A stretch of DNA of 64,000 bases, from contig CADCXD010000002.1 of the NCBI GenBank assembly GCA_902806575.1, positions 310,001 to 374,000 of the forward strand. Direction: 5' to 3'. The first letter of the stretch is position 1; the number at the start of each line of letters is the position of its first letter. The notes beneath the pieces are model-generated. The model was given only the letters and a program-made list of their open reading frames with translations, ran no database searches and was not told where the DNA came from. This document shows positions 23,004-35,856 of this stretch, piece after piece. The DNA comes from Jackrogersella multiformis (Eukaryota > Ascomycota > Sordariomycetes > Xylariales > Hypoxylaceae). A program made the position numbers and the translations under genes.

Positions 23004-26000
23004 TCCTATGCCTATTCGGAGGTGGCAATAGTTTGAAGATCGGTGCTGCAAGTTGCGGTAAATGACTTGCAGTGGCCAGTGGAGGATCTTTATCCCATGA
23101 TCAAGCCTTTTATGATATGTCTTTGGCTAGAGTGTTGGGGGCCAAGCATAGCGGAGAAATTATTGCATTTTTATCGACCCAGTCTTAATTCGGGATGGCG
23201 TATAAGTCAGGATCGTATGGATACGATATCTCAGCTGCTTCGCGTCGATTCGTAATCCTATGACATCTTCTAGTTATATTAAAAATGCCACTCTCATCAA
23301 CGTTTCTTCGATCAGGTTTCATCAGTAACGGTGAAGCCGGAGCCGCCCGGGCTAGTTTAATAGTATAGCAATTCTAGTCGACGGGCCGGTACGGGAATTT
23401 ATGGAGCCTTGACGGAACAGGCAAAGACCTATGGTGCTTAGGTTGGCCACATACCCTACCTAGGTACCATGTATTAACCTTGTACATAGCCACATTCAGC
23501 TGCTCAGCCTCGTAAATTCAACCAAAAGCAGTGGAGGCTTCAAGCTGTGAAGGTCTCCCCGGAGCTTCAGAACGGGATTGGAGAAGAAGTTTTAAATCTG
23601 CCTAGTGTAAGGCTGAATCGTAGAACTTACAAATTTCTTCAGCTCAGTGTGGGTTTAACCTGGGTAGGAAAGATAGGGTCTTTTCCCCCGGCCTAGGTCG
23701 TCATCATCACCTTGGCATCATGAGATAATACATCATGAATTTGTCGCAAAGAAGACACGATCTAGGTAGGAGGTAGGTACCTAAGGTAGACAATATAATC
23801 TTGCACTTTCAGCTGGGTAGGTATCATGATCGGTTGCCTCTCGGAGACCCCACAAACGGTTTTGTCATCTTGGATTGTTTGGGGGCCATGGATCCTTTTC
23901 CGAGTCCTCTAAGCTTTTCAGGATTATTAATGTTACAGATAGGCGTGAAGGCGTCGGTCGTGGGCTGTGGCACAGATGCCGTCAGCACTTTCAAACTTCA
24001 ACTAAGAAGGTGTACACCTTTCGTGCTGCTAGAAGAATGACCTCAATAATGGAGGTTCAATATTTCCCAACATGGAATTGTCGACGTAGCGCGACTCTAG
24101 TGTGATGACAGTAACACAACTGACATGGCGCGTCATCTTATAGACTATGCTTATTATATTGTTCCTCAATTCTTGTGAAGCCATATCCGATTATCCGAAT
24201 TAGCTGCACAAGATGGACAACTGACATACGCATGTGTAGAGGAAACGCTGCAGTACGAAGGTTTTTCTTTCCTTTTTTCGGTGAGTTGGAATTGGTGACA
24301 ATCTGCCCAGGTGTTCAACGCGTAAGTAAGTACGGTAGTTGCGTGTGTCAGAAACAGGTATTAATAGGTTGGGTGTGCGATAAATATCGCAAAAGTCCGG
24401 AAACGAGGATTGGGCATCGACAAGCGATACGGAGATGAAAATCCTTCGTCATGCAACCGAAGTGATGGAGCTGAGCTGAGCTACTACCTACTACCAGGTT
24501 AGGTACATAGGTACCTAGAGGTAGCTATGAATGAATTTGTTCCGGGTGCTTCCCCTTTTCAATCTCCTGCTAGCCTGCCTGAGGACATATGTACATAGGT
24601 ACATCCACTAACAATTATAATTACCAACTTTTTCCAATTCTTCGACCCTTTTTTTTGGGCTTTTGGCTAGAATAGATGCAAGGGCACGTGATAGGCCTAG
24701 GTAAGTTATCCAGAAGAGGGGTGGTCTTATGATACCTATTACCTATCTAGGTAGGTACTGTTTTTACACTTCTAATCCTACACACTTTTTCTACCTACAT
24801 GTAGGTAGCTTGGACAAATACCTACACTACACAAAAAAACAACAAAATGGAGCATGGATGCAAGCAAATTACAAAATGGACAGTTGTCGTGTATCCCGCC
24901 GTAGTGCAACCTACACAGGCAGACAGGTAGGTATTCCTTACACAAGCGCACGTGGTCATGAGAGACGGCAACGGCAACGGCAACGTTCTAGATTTGAGCC
25001 AGATCTCTTGCGAACTTGTTCAACATTCACTCACTCGCCGGTGTTTAGCGGCTGAGGCAGTGATCGCATGGGAGATCCATTAGCTCTCTTTTCATTACCT
25101 CCAGTACCTCCAGTACCTCATAGACACATACATTAGACCCTACCTAGGTAGGTCCTACACTAGACCAAAGATAGGTACTGTATGTAGGTAGGTACCTAAG
25201 GTATGGTAACAGAGCCGATACACAGGGATGTCCATATCCACTACATTCTCATCGCCACGATCGATAACCCTACACTAGGTCTTTGGGGCCTTGCATCAGC
25301 GGGCGGGAAGGCTATGTCCCTCCACATTGTCCACACAGTCCACACAGTCCACATTGTCCACATTGACGTACCAAATCACGGTCGAGGGCAATGAGTCGCT
25401 GCAACCCATTTGGACAAAGAGATGCATCATAGCGGGTGCAAACCTTGGAACCTCTGCAAGTCATAGCTGTTCGCATTGGTGCCTATCCACCTACCAATTT
25501 TCCTACCTCCTAGCGGTCATCCCATTAACCGCACTCTGCATTACGTGAAATGAGGCCATCCATCACAAGCAGACGTGTAAGACAGAGAGAGGGAAGAGAG
25601 GTGAATATCGAATATCGAAATCGATATCGATTATGCATCTCTCACCTTCGCGTACCTACCTACCTACTTCGGTACTAAGGCTTTGCACATCTTTAGTCAA
25701 CATATTCTAATATTTTAATATTCTAATATTCTAATAGGTATTGTAATATTTCCAATATTCTTTTCCCGGTAGAACTACCTATGTACATTAGATTGATTAC
25801 ATCCATGGATCCTTACGTGGTTTACTAGAGTCACTCCCCCGCCTGTCTCACTTCGCGCCAGGCTTCTCTGAATTCACTCTGAACCGCGATTTTACTAGGT
25901 CTAGGTAATCAACATACTCGTTGGTGCTAAGATTTAGCGTCCAGGCGACAATTTATTGTCTATTCAGCCTTATGGAAGGAGAAGCGCCAGATATGATCGC

Positions 26001-27009
26001 GCATCGCCGGCCCTATGGGCTGCCTCTGCGCATAACGCCGTTTCGAGTCCATCAGCAAAAACTCCAGTGAGTGGCTGAGATGGACAACCCTGACCTAGGT
26101 TCCCTCATGTTGGTATGGGGTGTGAAGCTATGTATGGATGGATGTATGGATGTACACTACACACTCAGCATGAGTTGCTAGGTACTACACTTACACACTA
26201 CATACCCTCCCATACCTGCATGCATTCACCTTACACCCTGGTAACGGTCACCCGTCCTCCTAGCCAAACTCCGCCTCCTGGCTGTACACCATTGGTCCCA
26301 TCTGTAAACATACCATTCCCTTCTGGTTGTTCTACCGACGGAAGAAATGAATCATCGGCCCTGGTACGCAGGCACCCAGCACACCCAGGCTGCCAGGACG
26401 AGCAAGGGTCAAGGGAGGGACGGTTGAACCCCTGCTCGGATTCTCATTACGATACAGGACAGGGAAAAAAACCACAAAAAGTCCTGACAGATCACCTTTC
26501 GATACTCCGTACTTAAGGCACCGACCCTACCTGCATCTTAACCTCCATTCCTTTTTGGTCTCACCTCTACACATATTTACATATCTTCATAAATCAACTC
26601 ACTTCCAACTAGAAGCACCTTCCGGAATTCAAGGAAGGCTTTACTAGGCACCAGTTACCTCCGCGAAGCCTACAAATCCCTCGACTTCCCACCTCACCCG
26701 ACAACTATCATCCAGATGTCCTCATGTCTCTAGGGCCAAAAGCTGAACTCACAATACATTGTTCCGTCTCTGACACTGCCGACTGACGACACTGCTGTGG
26801 ACTCTTACCCAAGGATCATTATTAACAATACTATATATAACCATAGACGCCCCCGTGAATCATTCTCGACTGATACACCTCTGGCCCAAACCATTGCGCC
26901 GCCCGGATCGCATTCATACAGTAATCTCCGGAGGCACCGATCTCGACCACAGATTATCCAACCCAACCCGCCGCGCATTAGCCGCACCAATACGTTACAG
27001 CCAGACACG
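23004..27009. other. Gene-poor stretch right of the retrotransposon
   Basis: Four kilobases with no frame I can assign. Sequence is of mixed composition with many CCTAGG-type palindromes (23455, 24500, 24745, 24795, 25141, 25195), AATATTCTAATATT repeats near 25710-25735, a CGGCAA triplication near 24966-24983 and the 9-bp tandem array at 25321-25365. The last 500 bp before 27010 is pyrimidine-rich and is probably the promoter and 5' untranslated region of the next gene. A former gene or a degraded element cannot be excluded. Confidence 0.5.
25321..25365. repeat. Nine-base tandem repeat, five copies
   Basis: Units TCCACATTG, TCCACACAG, TCCACACAG, TCCACATTG, TCCACATTG follow one another without gaps, an A-B-B-A-A pattern that suggests expansion by slippage or unequal exchange. 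Confidence 0.93.
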
Positions 27010-28008
27010 ATGTGCCATAAGAACATCTTCACCTACGTTTACCCTGACGGGCAACGTGTAGAGCAGACCAAGCATGACCTATGCGGCGACTCGCGCCACA
27101 GCGTACCGTGCAAGCTTACCAAGACGTTTCAACACCCGGTAGACTACCTTCGACCTGGGCAATTAAGCCCTCCGGCACTTACCTATTCCCAATTCCCACC
27201 GACGCCACCGCTATCGTCTCACTCCGCATCTGCCTCTGACTCAGAGCACTCTTCCAAGGAGCGATCTAGAGTTTACGTCAATGGCGAAAAGGTTATCGAC
27301 ACCAACAAGCGCTCGCCTCGTCGGGAGAAGGGCGACCGCGCCGTCTACGCCGAGAGCCCGCCGCTGTCGCGCACACCACCTCGCAGATACAGCGTATCGC
27401 ACACCTCACCCTCCGGCCCCCGCGAAGAGAAGGTTCAAGTCCATGAACCTCGCCGCCACGACAGGAGCCCGGATGAGCGCGATCGCCCCGTTTCGTCACA
27501 CTCCCGGCCAACCATCGAAGTCAAGGTGGTCAACGAGCAGCGACACAGCAGCAACCACCGCCGACACGGGTCCAGCAAGTCTAGCTCTCAGGAAGGCGAC
27601 GACGAAGAGCGCCGCCGACGCCGCCGAAACAGCCACGTTCGGTTCGAGGATGAGGATAAGGATAAGACAAAGAAAATCCTATCCGAGATCGAACGCCAGA
27701 ACGAGGCCATTGCCAACCGCCCTGTCATCCCAGTCTCACCGGTACAGAAGAATACGCGATACCGCCGAGGCTCAGTGGTCGTCGACCGAAGCCCTGAGAC
27801 CTCGATAGTATCTGCAATGGACCAGCTCAACCTCGAGCGCGAGAAATGGCGACGCGAGAAGCGGGCTGCCGAGCAGCGCGAGCGCGAGCAGGAAGAGGCG
27901 CAAAGACAACGGCTAAGGGAGCGCATGGCACCTAAGCGTCAGACCGCTGTCACCCACGGACGCGCGCCACAGAAGACATTCGACGATGGAGCATACTACT
28001 GGGAATAA
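27010..28008 (+). CDS. Basic, intrinsically disordered protein of unknown function
   Basis: Single-exon frame of 332 residues beginning MCHKNIFTYVYPDGQRVEQ. The open frame extends 71 codons upstream to a GTG but contains no earlier ATG, and proteins of this fungal type usually start at MC-K/R. Visible parts are a short conserved-looking N-terminal module with Cys in DLCGDSRHSVPC (about 1-50), and a long Ser/Pro/Arg-rich disordered middle with charged runs (EERRRRRRNSHVRFEDED, about 200-220). The C-terminal segment (about 260-315) is strongly charged and rich in Glu, Arg and Gln (LEREKWRREKRAAEQRER) and should form a coiled coil or single alpha-helix. It ends FDDGAYYWE. No enzyme motif is present. 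A nuclear or scaffold role is only a guess. Confidence 0.75.
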   Translation: MCHKNIFTYVYPDGQRVEQTKHDLCGDSRHSVPCKLTKTFQHPVDYLRPGQLSPPALTYSQFPPTPPLSSHSASASDSEHSSKERSRVYVNGEKVIDTNKRSPRREKGDRAVYAESPPLSRTPPRRYSVSHTSPSGPREEKVQVHEPRRHDRSPDERDRPVSSHSRPTIEVKVVNEQRHSSNHRRHGSSKSSSQEGDDEERRRRRRNSHVRFEDEDKDKTKKILSEIERQNEAIANRPVIPVSPVQKNTRYRRGSVVVDRSPETSIVSAMDQLNLEREKWRREKRAAEQREREQEEAQRQRLRERMAPKRQTAVTHGRAPQKTFDDGAYYWE

Positions 28009-31000
28009 GCGCGAGCAGTCCCAACAAAAGACCCAAAAAAATGTGTTCAACAAAATGTTTTAAATCTTGCATGTAAAGGACATCACTGCGGCGTTGGATT
28101 AATGATACCTACCTACCAGGTACTACGGTTGCTACTTGGCTTGATTTATTTTCTACTTGTTTATAGACGGGATTCATGGACGACTGACTACTTTCATGTA
28201 TTATTACGAAGCATGTATTGGTATCACGAATACCCAACTGGCGCACGCACGAGCACGCCTTGGTCTGAGGGAATTTAGAGGGATCGCGAATGCGCAATGT
28301 TAAACTATAAAAAATTAAAGGAAGAGAAATTTTTATTTCTTATTATCTTCCCAGTCAATATTCGTTTCGATATCCCAGTCACAATATGATGTATGTAATT
28401 ACTCGTAAATAGTATTGTTGCATTAAGTACCTAGGCAAATTAGGTGGACAGGTACTATGTAGATATTATGCATGTAGTGTAAATACTCAATTGCTATAGT
28501 TCATGGTTGAGCTAGCTAGAAACGACCAATAGATTTCTCGGCATGCAACCATCTTCACCTCGTTAACCTGAAAATGTCATTGTCATTTCTGTGCGACAAA
28601 CAAATCGATGGCATTTGCCAATGACTGGTAATGCCCGAACCAGGTACCCTAGGCAACGAACTATTCTACCCCTCCAGCCCTCCAAGGAAAAAAAGAATGC
28701 ATAGGTAAAAATAAAAAAAAGGTAAAAAAGGGAAGACTTCGATACCCTTGCTCAGAATACGGCCCCGCGATTTGGCGGGGCACATCCCCCCCTATTTCCT
28801 TTTTCCCTTTCCATTTTCCCTTTTCCCTTTCAACCCAATTCCAATTATATTACTCACAGACCGATTGCTGCCTGATTGGCCCCTCCCTGTTTTCTCTTCC
28901 CATCCAAGACCATCCCGGCCATCCTGGCCATCCTTATTGATCTGTCACTCATCACTTTTTTAATAACATCATTATACATAAGGCCACAGCATATTAGCAG
29001 TTAACGATCGGTCGGTACCCGCATGTTCCGTAGATCCCTCACCTTCGACCTGGTTAGGTACCTAGGTATGGATATTACATAGGATACTACTATGTAGTAT
29101 ACTTAGTATAGTACATGGCATTTTCTCTTTCTGCCTCTTCTTCCCCTTCCGTGCTTCCGTCAATATGTTCGCTCGATTTGTAATATCGAGTTCCCCGTCC
29201 CTCATAAATCCAATACGTTTCCTTATCATCTATTGGTCCGTCTACCGCCTACCTACATTGGACTAGATTAGGCAGATCTAGGACTCTTGCAGGCGGGAGG
29301 CCCATCCCCTAATCGTGGGAGACCATCTCACTTCGTACTACGGGCTCACTCACGCTCATGCATGCACGCAGCAGAGTACATATGGGGTCCCAAAGTTTCT
29401 CCCGCGGTTTCGGTGGATACCAACCGATCGTGCGCGAGCTGCCTACCTTGGTAGTTGAGTGGCTACAGGTAGCAGGTAGGCAGGCAGGCAGATAGGCAGC
29501 CTGGGAAGGCAGACAAAAACCTTGGACACATGATAATCGTAGTAAGGGTATCCAAGGACATCCCCGCGTCGCATCCCACTTGTCGATCTGTCTGTCTGGT
29601 TGGTGAATGCATTTCTTGGGTCTAGCCCATCGCTGTCATATTGTAGGACCTACATAGACTGTCGTTCATCAATATCGTCAACGGCCCAGGCAGGTTGGCA
29701 GGCAGCACGAGGTGGCGAAAAGATCAGTGGAATGATCTTCCAGTCGGGTAGGTACCTTAGTCCTAGGTGTTTATCACATTTCAGGTTAGAGGATCTCCAG
29801 GTGGCCACCCACGTTCCAGGCTGCCAGGCAAACATTTCTTCTCATTCAGCTGGGATACCTACCCTACGATTCCCTACGGCATTCCAGCCGGTTGGCAGCA
29901 TGGTGCACCTAAGTGCTTGCTGTGTACTAGCTGGCCAACATTATGTGAATTCAACAAGAATGATGACATGGTGATTGTCGATATCATGATGCCGCGCACA
30001 CTTACCCGTGGACAGGTACGCCATCGCCTATACCTAGTGTACATCGTGTATGTACATAGCAACCACCACACCCAACCCACGCCAGGAAAGAGGGAGGACT
30101 GGAAGCGGTCCCGTGGCTTGATATTCCCACCCACATAGAATTACGCGGTGGGGATAGACTGGCGCATGCTCGGCGAGAGACGAATCGACCGTCGACGATG
30201 CCGGTCTCGGCTCGGGATCCGGGCTGTGACGCATGGCTACATGCAGCACACCTAGGGTATACGACCTTACGTATCCACACACAGGTGTGTATACCGGCAC
30301 ACACAATACGGGCAGAGGCAGCGGGAAATCTGGACCACGCGATCAGACGAGCACCCGGTTCCATGCGGGGATGTGGAGACGTTAGACATGAGCTTCGCTC
30401 TAGGAGCTTGCTTGTGGGTGGTCCCTTGAGACATGCAGCCCGTCGAGTCACGCCGTACTATGTGCGTCTCTGCAATCTAGTGTACCTAGGTACGTCGCAT
30501 ACCACGCCGAAGATCTGTCAATCCGCCGTCGTATCAACTGTAATTGGTTACTCTCAGCTAGCTACTCTATTTAGTACTAGAATGAAATAGAACGTTGCTG
30601 AAGAAATGAGTCTTATAGTGTCACGCCACAGCGCGTTTTGAACAGGCAAGCCGGGCTTGTAATCAGCTGTTGTTGAGTCGACGACAGTCATCATTTTCTA
30701 CACGATGTTATCAAGCAGGGTTTTCTCTTCCTTGGAATGGCGCTGTTTCACTAAGGCTAAGCCGATGGTTCTATTGGTGTCTTGTCCTTCTAAACAGGTT
30801 TCTAACGAGATTGGAAAGTTTGTTAAGTTTATAATTACGATGTTTCGATATGAAACTCGCAAACCAAAAATCGCCAAGCGGTTAGGCATCTACACTATCG
30901 TTTCTCCGAGCTTCAGGTATGTTGCTATTAACACGGTACCTTTGTTGTAAACCTCTCCTTTAGTACACGGATATTTCATATGATTGCCACTGACTTCCTT

Positions 31001-31614
31001 ATTTACAAATGTAAAGCACGGAAAACATGCTATTCAAAGTACAGCATTTCGCTTCTTAAATTATACTTAGTTGTGATACCTACATAGATCTAATCTATTA
31101 GCTTCAGGATAATTTCACTTTATATCCAATAGTATTGTAAGAGTTCTATAGAGGCGTAAGCAATTTCAAAGTTACACCGATGCTTATGTCGCTGCAACGC
31201 CAGGACCTGTCAATTGCATGGCGATCGATCATGTAAACCCTATCGACAGAACAAAGTCCATTGGGATACATGGATTTATTTTCAGCTTCATCCGGTAACC
31301 AATCATCTACCTTGTACTTTGCGTAGTTCACCCCTCGACGCCAAGAGCCGAAGGTATGAAACTGGCAAGGGAAGTTCAGCCGCAGATGTAGTGACGAGGG
31401 GTTTTAGACTCTTCTTATGGCAATCGCATAGTCAAGAAGATGCGTCGAGTATGGGAATTTGATTCGAGTAGTCTTTCACCAGAGTCAGAACTCTTGGGAG
31501 ATATTCATGGCGGCGCGGAGCATCGACTAGCAGGATACCCCTATCTATCGCGCGAACATACCTAGGTAGGAATTGTGCTTGTTACCAGCCTTAGCTCGTG
31601 ATTGAGACAGCGTC
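28009..31614. other. Gene-poor stretch, nothing supported
   Basis: 3.6 kb without a recognisable gene. Notable content is a polypyrimidine run of TTTTCCC units (about 28797-28832), GCAG/GTAG short tandem units near 29465-29500 and CCTAGG palindromes near 28425, 29055 and 30484. Several overlapping frames of 86-149 codons at 29600-30590 occur on both strands with no family features. Confidence 0.5.
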
Positions 31615-34361
31615 ATGACTTCTACGGGCCACGACACAGCTAGGGTCTGTTCAGTTTGCGATAAGGTGCTATGGTTTGAGCTCCAACCGGAAGATGTATT
31701 CGCGACACCGCATCATACATCACGTCGCGCTCTAGAGATATCTGCCAAGCCGTGCCGGCTCTGTAGCATAGTATTGCGTGCTGCAGTAGCGAACTACCGG
31801 GACTCGCGAGGGAGAAGAAATGGAAAGGGTTACTGGAGGCAATTCAACGCCGTCAAGTACCATGACGGCCTAGACGTGCGCGACATAACCTACGTTAAGG
31901 AGTTAGGAGCATGCATGCCGGCTACTTCGACGGATTACAATATGGGCGCTGGACGGGCTGTCTTAGGAGCGACTGGCAATATCACAGCTTATGGCACGCA
32001 TGTGGATGATGAGCGAGAGATACCAAATCTCGAGGCATTGGCTATTGATGAGAATGAAGCCGCCAACTTGCCAGTTTGGCTTTATGGCAATTGGTGGGCC
32101 GAAGGCAAGCCAAGTGGCCCCGGTGATACGACCCTCTTGCGACTAATGGGAGTGGGCGCTCGCTTTGGAAAGACCCGAGATCATTTTGACGCCCTTAACA
32201 GCAGGCCTGATCAGGTTCAACTTCGTGGAAGCTACCTGACTATCTGTACTAGTGATGGTGAGTAGATATCTACCGGGTATTTAGTCGATGTTAAGTCAAA
32301 TGGAAGTCAACTGATACCTCGAAGATAGCTTATTTAATGACATACCAGGTCGCCTACGTGAAGTAAATTCAGACTCGGATATTGCAATCAATCGCCTCGA
32401 AAAATGGCTGAAGGATTGCGAGCTAAACCACCCATTCTGTGGACGCCCACAGCTAAACCCTGTGCTTCCTTCGAGGGTAATAGATGTCTTTACCTCCGAC
32501 CGCGGAGTAGCAGTGTCTGAAACTCGTGGCCAGAGAGGTAGATATGTGACTCTCAGTCACTGCTGGGGCACGTCCTCCAGGTTAACGGCGACCAAGCAAT
32601 CGATTGAAGATCTCCGAGAGGGTATCGCCGTATCATTTCTCCCGAAGACTTTCCAAGATGCAATTGCGATTACGCGCCGTCTAGGCATTAAATATCTCTG
32701 GATTGATTGCCTGTGCATTATTCAAGATGACGCGGACGACTGGGAACGAGAAGCATCCGCAATGAGCCAAGTCTATCGCAACTCCTATCTAACAATAGCA
32801 GCAGCTGCATCCAAGGATAGCTATACCGGATGTTTTCCGAAGCGTGAGAAGGACTCTTACGTTTCTCCGGCTAGCTTATCCCTCGGATACTCCACGACCA
32901 GAGAAGCGACGGGGCCTAGAAGCCATTCCCTCACGTACGAGCACACCTCTCAGCTCGGGAGGAAGAACTCGATCTACCTCTTCGAGGAATGGCTACCGGG
33001 TTCTAGTTTCCACTTCCCCCAAAAGACAGGAATGGGCTCGTTTGGTAGGCGGTTCGACCCTATCGCTGACGAGCCGCTTAGTACTCGCGCCTGGACGCTC
33101 CAGGAGCGGCTTCTGTCGCCTCGAATTATCCACTACGCCCATGACCAGATGTACTTCGAATGCGAATCTTGCCTGAAGTCCGAGGACGGATTTACCTTTG
33201 GCGACATCTACTTCGGGATGAGACGCCTTCTAGAGACGCAACGGATACCCCACGACCAACATGGACTTTCCCCGTCGAGCGGCATATCCTTCATAGTCGG
33301 CCAGGATGCCGGGGGAAAGTATCCCGGAACTAGATGGCAAGGAGGATGGCTTTCGTTGATTGAAAACTACACCATGCGTGACTTGACGGTGCAGCAAGAT
33401 AAGCTTGCCGCGCTAGCTGGTGTGGCCAGAACAGTAGCGGAGGAGACGAGGGATCACTACTTCGCAGGCCTGTGGGGACGGCACTTCATGGAAGATCTAT
33501 GTTGGAGGATGTATCCGCAGGAAGAGATAGAAGACCGGAGGGATGTCAGGAGCACACCGATGAAGGGGAAGATCCTAGGCACTGTCCGTAGGCCAAGCGA
33601 ATATCGAGCGCCTAGTTGGTCGTGGGCTTCGCTCGACGGACCTGTTAGGCACATTCCGTTATCTTATAGCCAACTAGTCTCTAAGATAATTGGGTGCTCA
33701 ACCGTTCCTGCTGGAAAGGATCCCTACGGAAGAGTGTCAGGGGGAAAATTGGATATACAGGTAGGGTAGACCTTTTGATAATGCTACGAGAGGCGTATAA
33801 CTAATACTTGCATAGGGACCCATATACGAGGTCAAACCTCATATACCGACAAAGAGGTGGGATCGCCATGAGATCCCAGTGGAAATCGATCTGGAAGACG
33901 AGCGTGGTATGTCTATCGGAGCGGTACATCTCGACATCCCAGACGAGTCCATCGCATATCCATGTTACGCGTTATTCCTCGATCCCTCGAAAGCCTTAAT
34001 ATTGAGAACGAGGGAACTAGAACCCAAACGGGACGAACATGGCATCGAAGATCCGAATACACTAGTACCGAAGGAAATTCTGACGACACGCGACGTCAAT
34101 CGCAACGTAGCCGAAAATCCAGAAATAAAGGGCTACACATTCCAAGCCATCTTCGAAGCTGTTCGTATCGGCGTCGGAGTATTTATCAAAGCCCCTAAGG
34201 AGAAGCTAGACCAGCCCAAAGAGGAAGATAAGGAACCGGAGGTTTGGGATGAGGCGAAGCATGGCAAGCTAACTTTAGACAAAATCCTACATGTTTCGGG
34301 GGATGGATCTTGGGGGCCGGTCACGAAGGATGATCCTAAGGTGTGGGTTACGATAGTCTAA
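31615..34361 (+). CDS. HET-domain (heterokaryon incompatibility) protein
   Basis: Exons 31615..32257, 32349..33760 and 33816..34361 encode 866 residues. Introns of 91 and 55 bp have GTGAGT and GTAGGG donors. The N-terminus carries paired Cys (VCSVCDK, PCRLCSIV), common in this family. The HET domain spans about 280-430: first block YVTLSHCWG, second block LGIKYLWIDCLCIIQDDADDWEREASAMSQVYRNSYLTIAA (given here as two adjoining halves of one stretch), third block LSTRAWTLQERLLSPRIIHY. The C-terminus includes YRAPSWSWASLDG and ends in a variable charged segment. HET proteins trigger cell death or growth arrest on non-self recognition after hyphal fusion. Most family members, this one included, have no proven partner. 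No NACHT or WD repeats are attached. Confidence 0.9.
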
Positions 34362-34435
34362 CTTCTCACTTCTTGCCATGTAATGTACCTAGAGTTGCAA
34401 ATCCTTATTGGTTGAGCTATAATATTTCCAGACTT

Positions 34436-34493
34436 TCAATGACATCAAATTTAACGATGTAAATAGCAGAAAATTTAAATTTAATGTCATTGA
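34436..34493. repeat. Imperfect inverted repeat (hairpin) after the HET gene
   Basis: Arms TCAATGACATCAAATTTAA (34436-34454) and its near-exact reverse complement (34475-34493) differ at one position and enclose a 20-base loop. It lies 75 bp beyond the HET stop codon, so it could shape the 3' untranslated region, or it may be a small insertion remnant. Confidence 0.75.
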
Positions 34494-34633
34494 GCCTAAG
34501 CTATAACTGTTTCTCTAATGCAGATATCAACGTAGGTTACCTACCCTAGGTAGGTATTATTAATAAATAGGTAATATCATAAGACTTACACCGGACACCC
34601 TTAGGGGCATTCCGGAACTATTATGTTCATTAT

Positions 34634-35856
34634 TCATTCCTCCGAGACTCTCCAGACAAGTTTTTCTCCGCTCACCCCTTTTCGCATCAAATCTAACGCC
34701 TTAGTAGCCCTTTCTAGCAAATCGCGCCCTTCAATCACGCGAAAACGATTGGGTACTACGTAACCTTCAGCCAGTAAACGGGGCATGATCTCCAACTGTA
34801 ATTTTTCTCTAAATAGTTTATTCTAATTCGAGGTCAGCTAGTACTAATAATAGAATATTTGAGAGAAATGCAAACATACTTTCCAGTAGAAGTGCGTTCG
34901 CACTCCGCATACGCTCACGCCTTCAGCCCACTGGGCACTGGTGCTTGGGTCCAATGAGTACTCGGGTGGTTCGTCTTCAGTAGCATGCTTCACAATGATT
35001 GGCAACATGATTGCCACGGTCGAGCCTCTCTGCGCGATCTTGGAGAGCATGTCAATCGAACCGGTCTGTGAGCCAATGCAATCGACAATCAATGAGAAAA
35101 CTAGCGCGTCTTCTTGCTGACACTTCAGTAAGTCATTCACTACCGTTGGACTCCTGTAGTCGAAGCATTCGTCTGCACCTCTCTGCTTTAGGTACTCATG
35201 ATGTTGCGGCGACGCCGTCGCAACTACATGACGATATCCGTAAAACTTTAGGACCTGTATGACGAGTTGTCCTACTGAGGATGCGGCACCCCATATCAGT
35301 ACTCGCTCGTCGGCCCTAGGTGGTACGTAGCCTTCAGGCTTTGGCCACGGAGTAGGTAGTCCCAAATCATTCGAGATGGTGTTGAATGCGGTAACGAGGT
35401 TTTCAGGCAGCGTGACTGCTTGCTCCATCAAGAAACCGTCGGGAATCTACTTAGCTGTCAGTTGTCACACGATCACCAGCTGCGTGACCCCTTTTCCGCA
35501 GATATTCGGTATTTGCCTACCTTGCCGAAGACCCACTCAGGGGCCGTCGCATATTTTTGATGGGCCTTCCACTTCGGCTGCTGATGTGCATACCCGAACA
35601 CTCTGTCCCCAACGTGCAGATGCTTCACATCAGGCCCAACTTCGACGATGACACCAGCTGAAGTCGACCCGGGTCTATAAGGGGGATCAACCAGCAGACC
35701 ACCATCTGCTTGATGAAGGTCAAGGGGTGTAGACGACGTCCATTTCACATAGACCAAAACCTCGTCGCCGACTGGTGAAATAGTCGGATATTGGTGGATC
35801 TCATAAGGGGCTCGGGGCGCAACTATGACAAGTGCATTATGTGTTCGTGTCGCCAT
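34634..35856 (-). CDS. Medium-chain dehydrogenase/reductase (zinc-independent, enoyl-reductase-like)
   Basis: NAD(P)H-dependent oxidoreductase. Minus-strand exons 35856..35521, 35446..34880 and 34795..34634 give 354 residues (introns 74 and 84 bp). The GroES-like N-terminal domain holds YPTISPVGDEVLVYVKW, RPGSTSAGVIVEVG and HVGDRVFGYAHQ. The Rossmann domain starts VLIWGAASSVGQLVIQVLK (about 160-178). The C-terminus contains LAEGYVVPNRFRVIEGR. The usual catalytic zinc ligands are absent. The family includes stand-alone trans-enoyl reductases that help polyketide synthases and ToxD-like proteins. No synthase is in the window, so a general aldehyde/enone reductase role is equally likely. Confidence 0.85.

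Noticed and set aside
26115..26516. 133-codon frame
   Set aside because: Composition is repeat-like (GGATGTATGGATG) and no domain is seen; it lies in the likely promoter of the 27010 gene.
26797..27009. 71-codon upstream extension of the basic protein at 27010
   Set aside because: It begins at GTG with no in-frame ATG, is pyrimidine- and proline-rich like an untranslated leader, and the MCHKN start is typical.
29600..30590. Overlapping open frames of 86-149 codons on both strands
   Set aside because: No recognisable family, no consistent frame or splice structure, and low-complexity composition.
34634..35856. Definite trans-enoyl reductase of a polyketide pathway
   Set aside because: Only the general MDR fold is supported; there is no nearby synthase.
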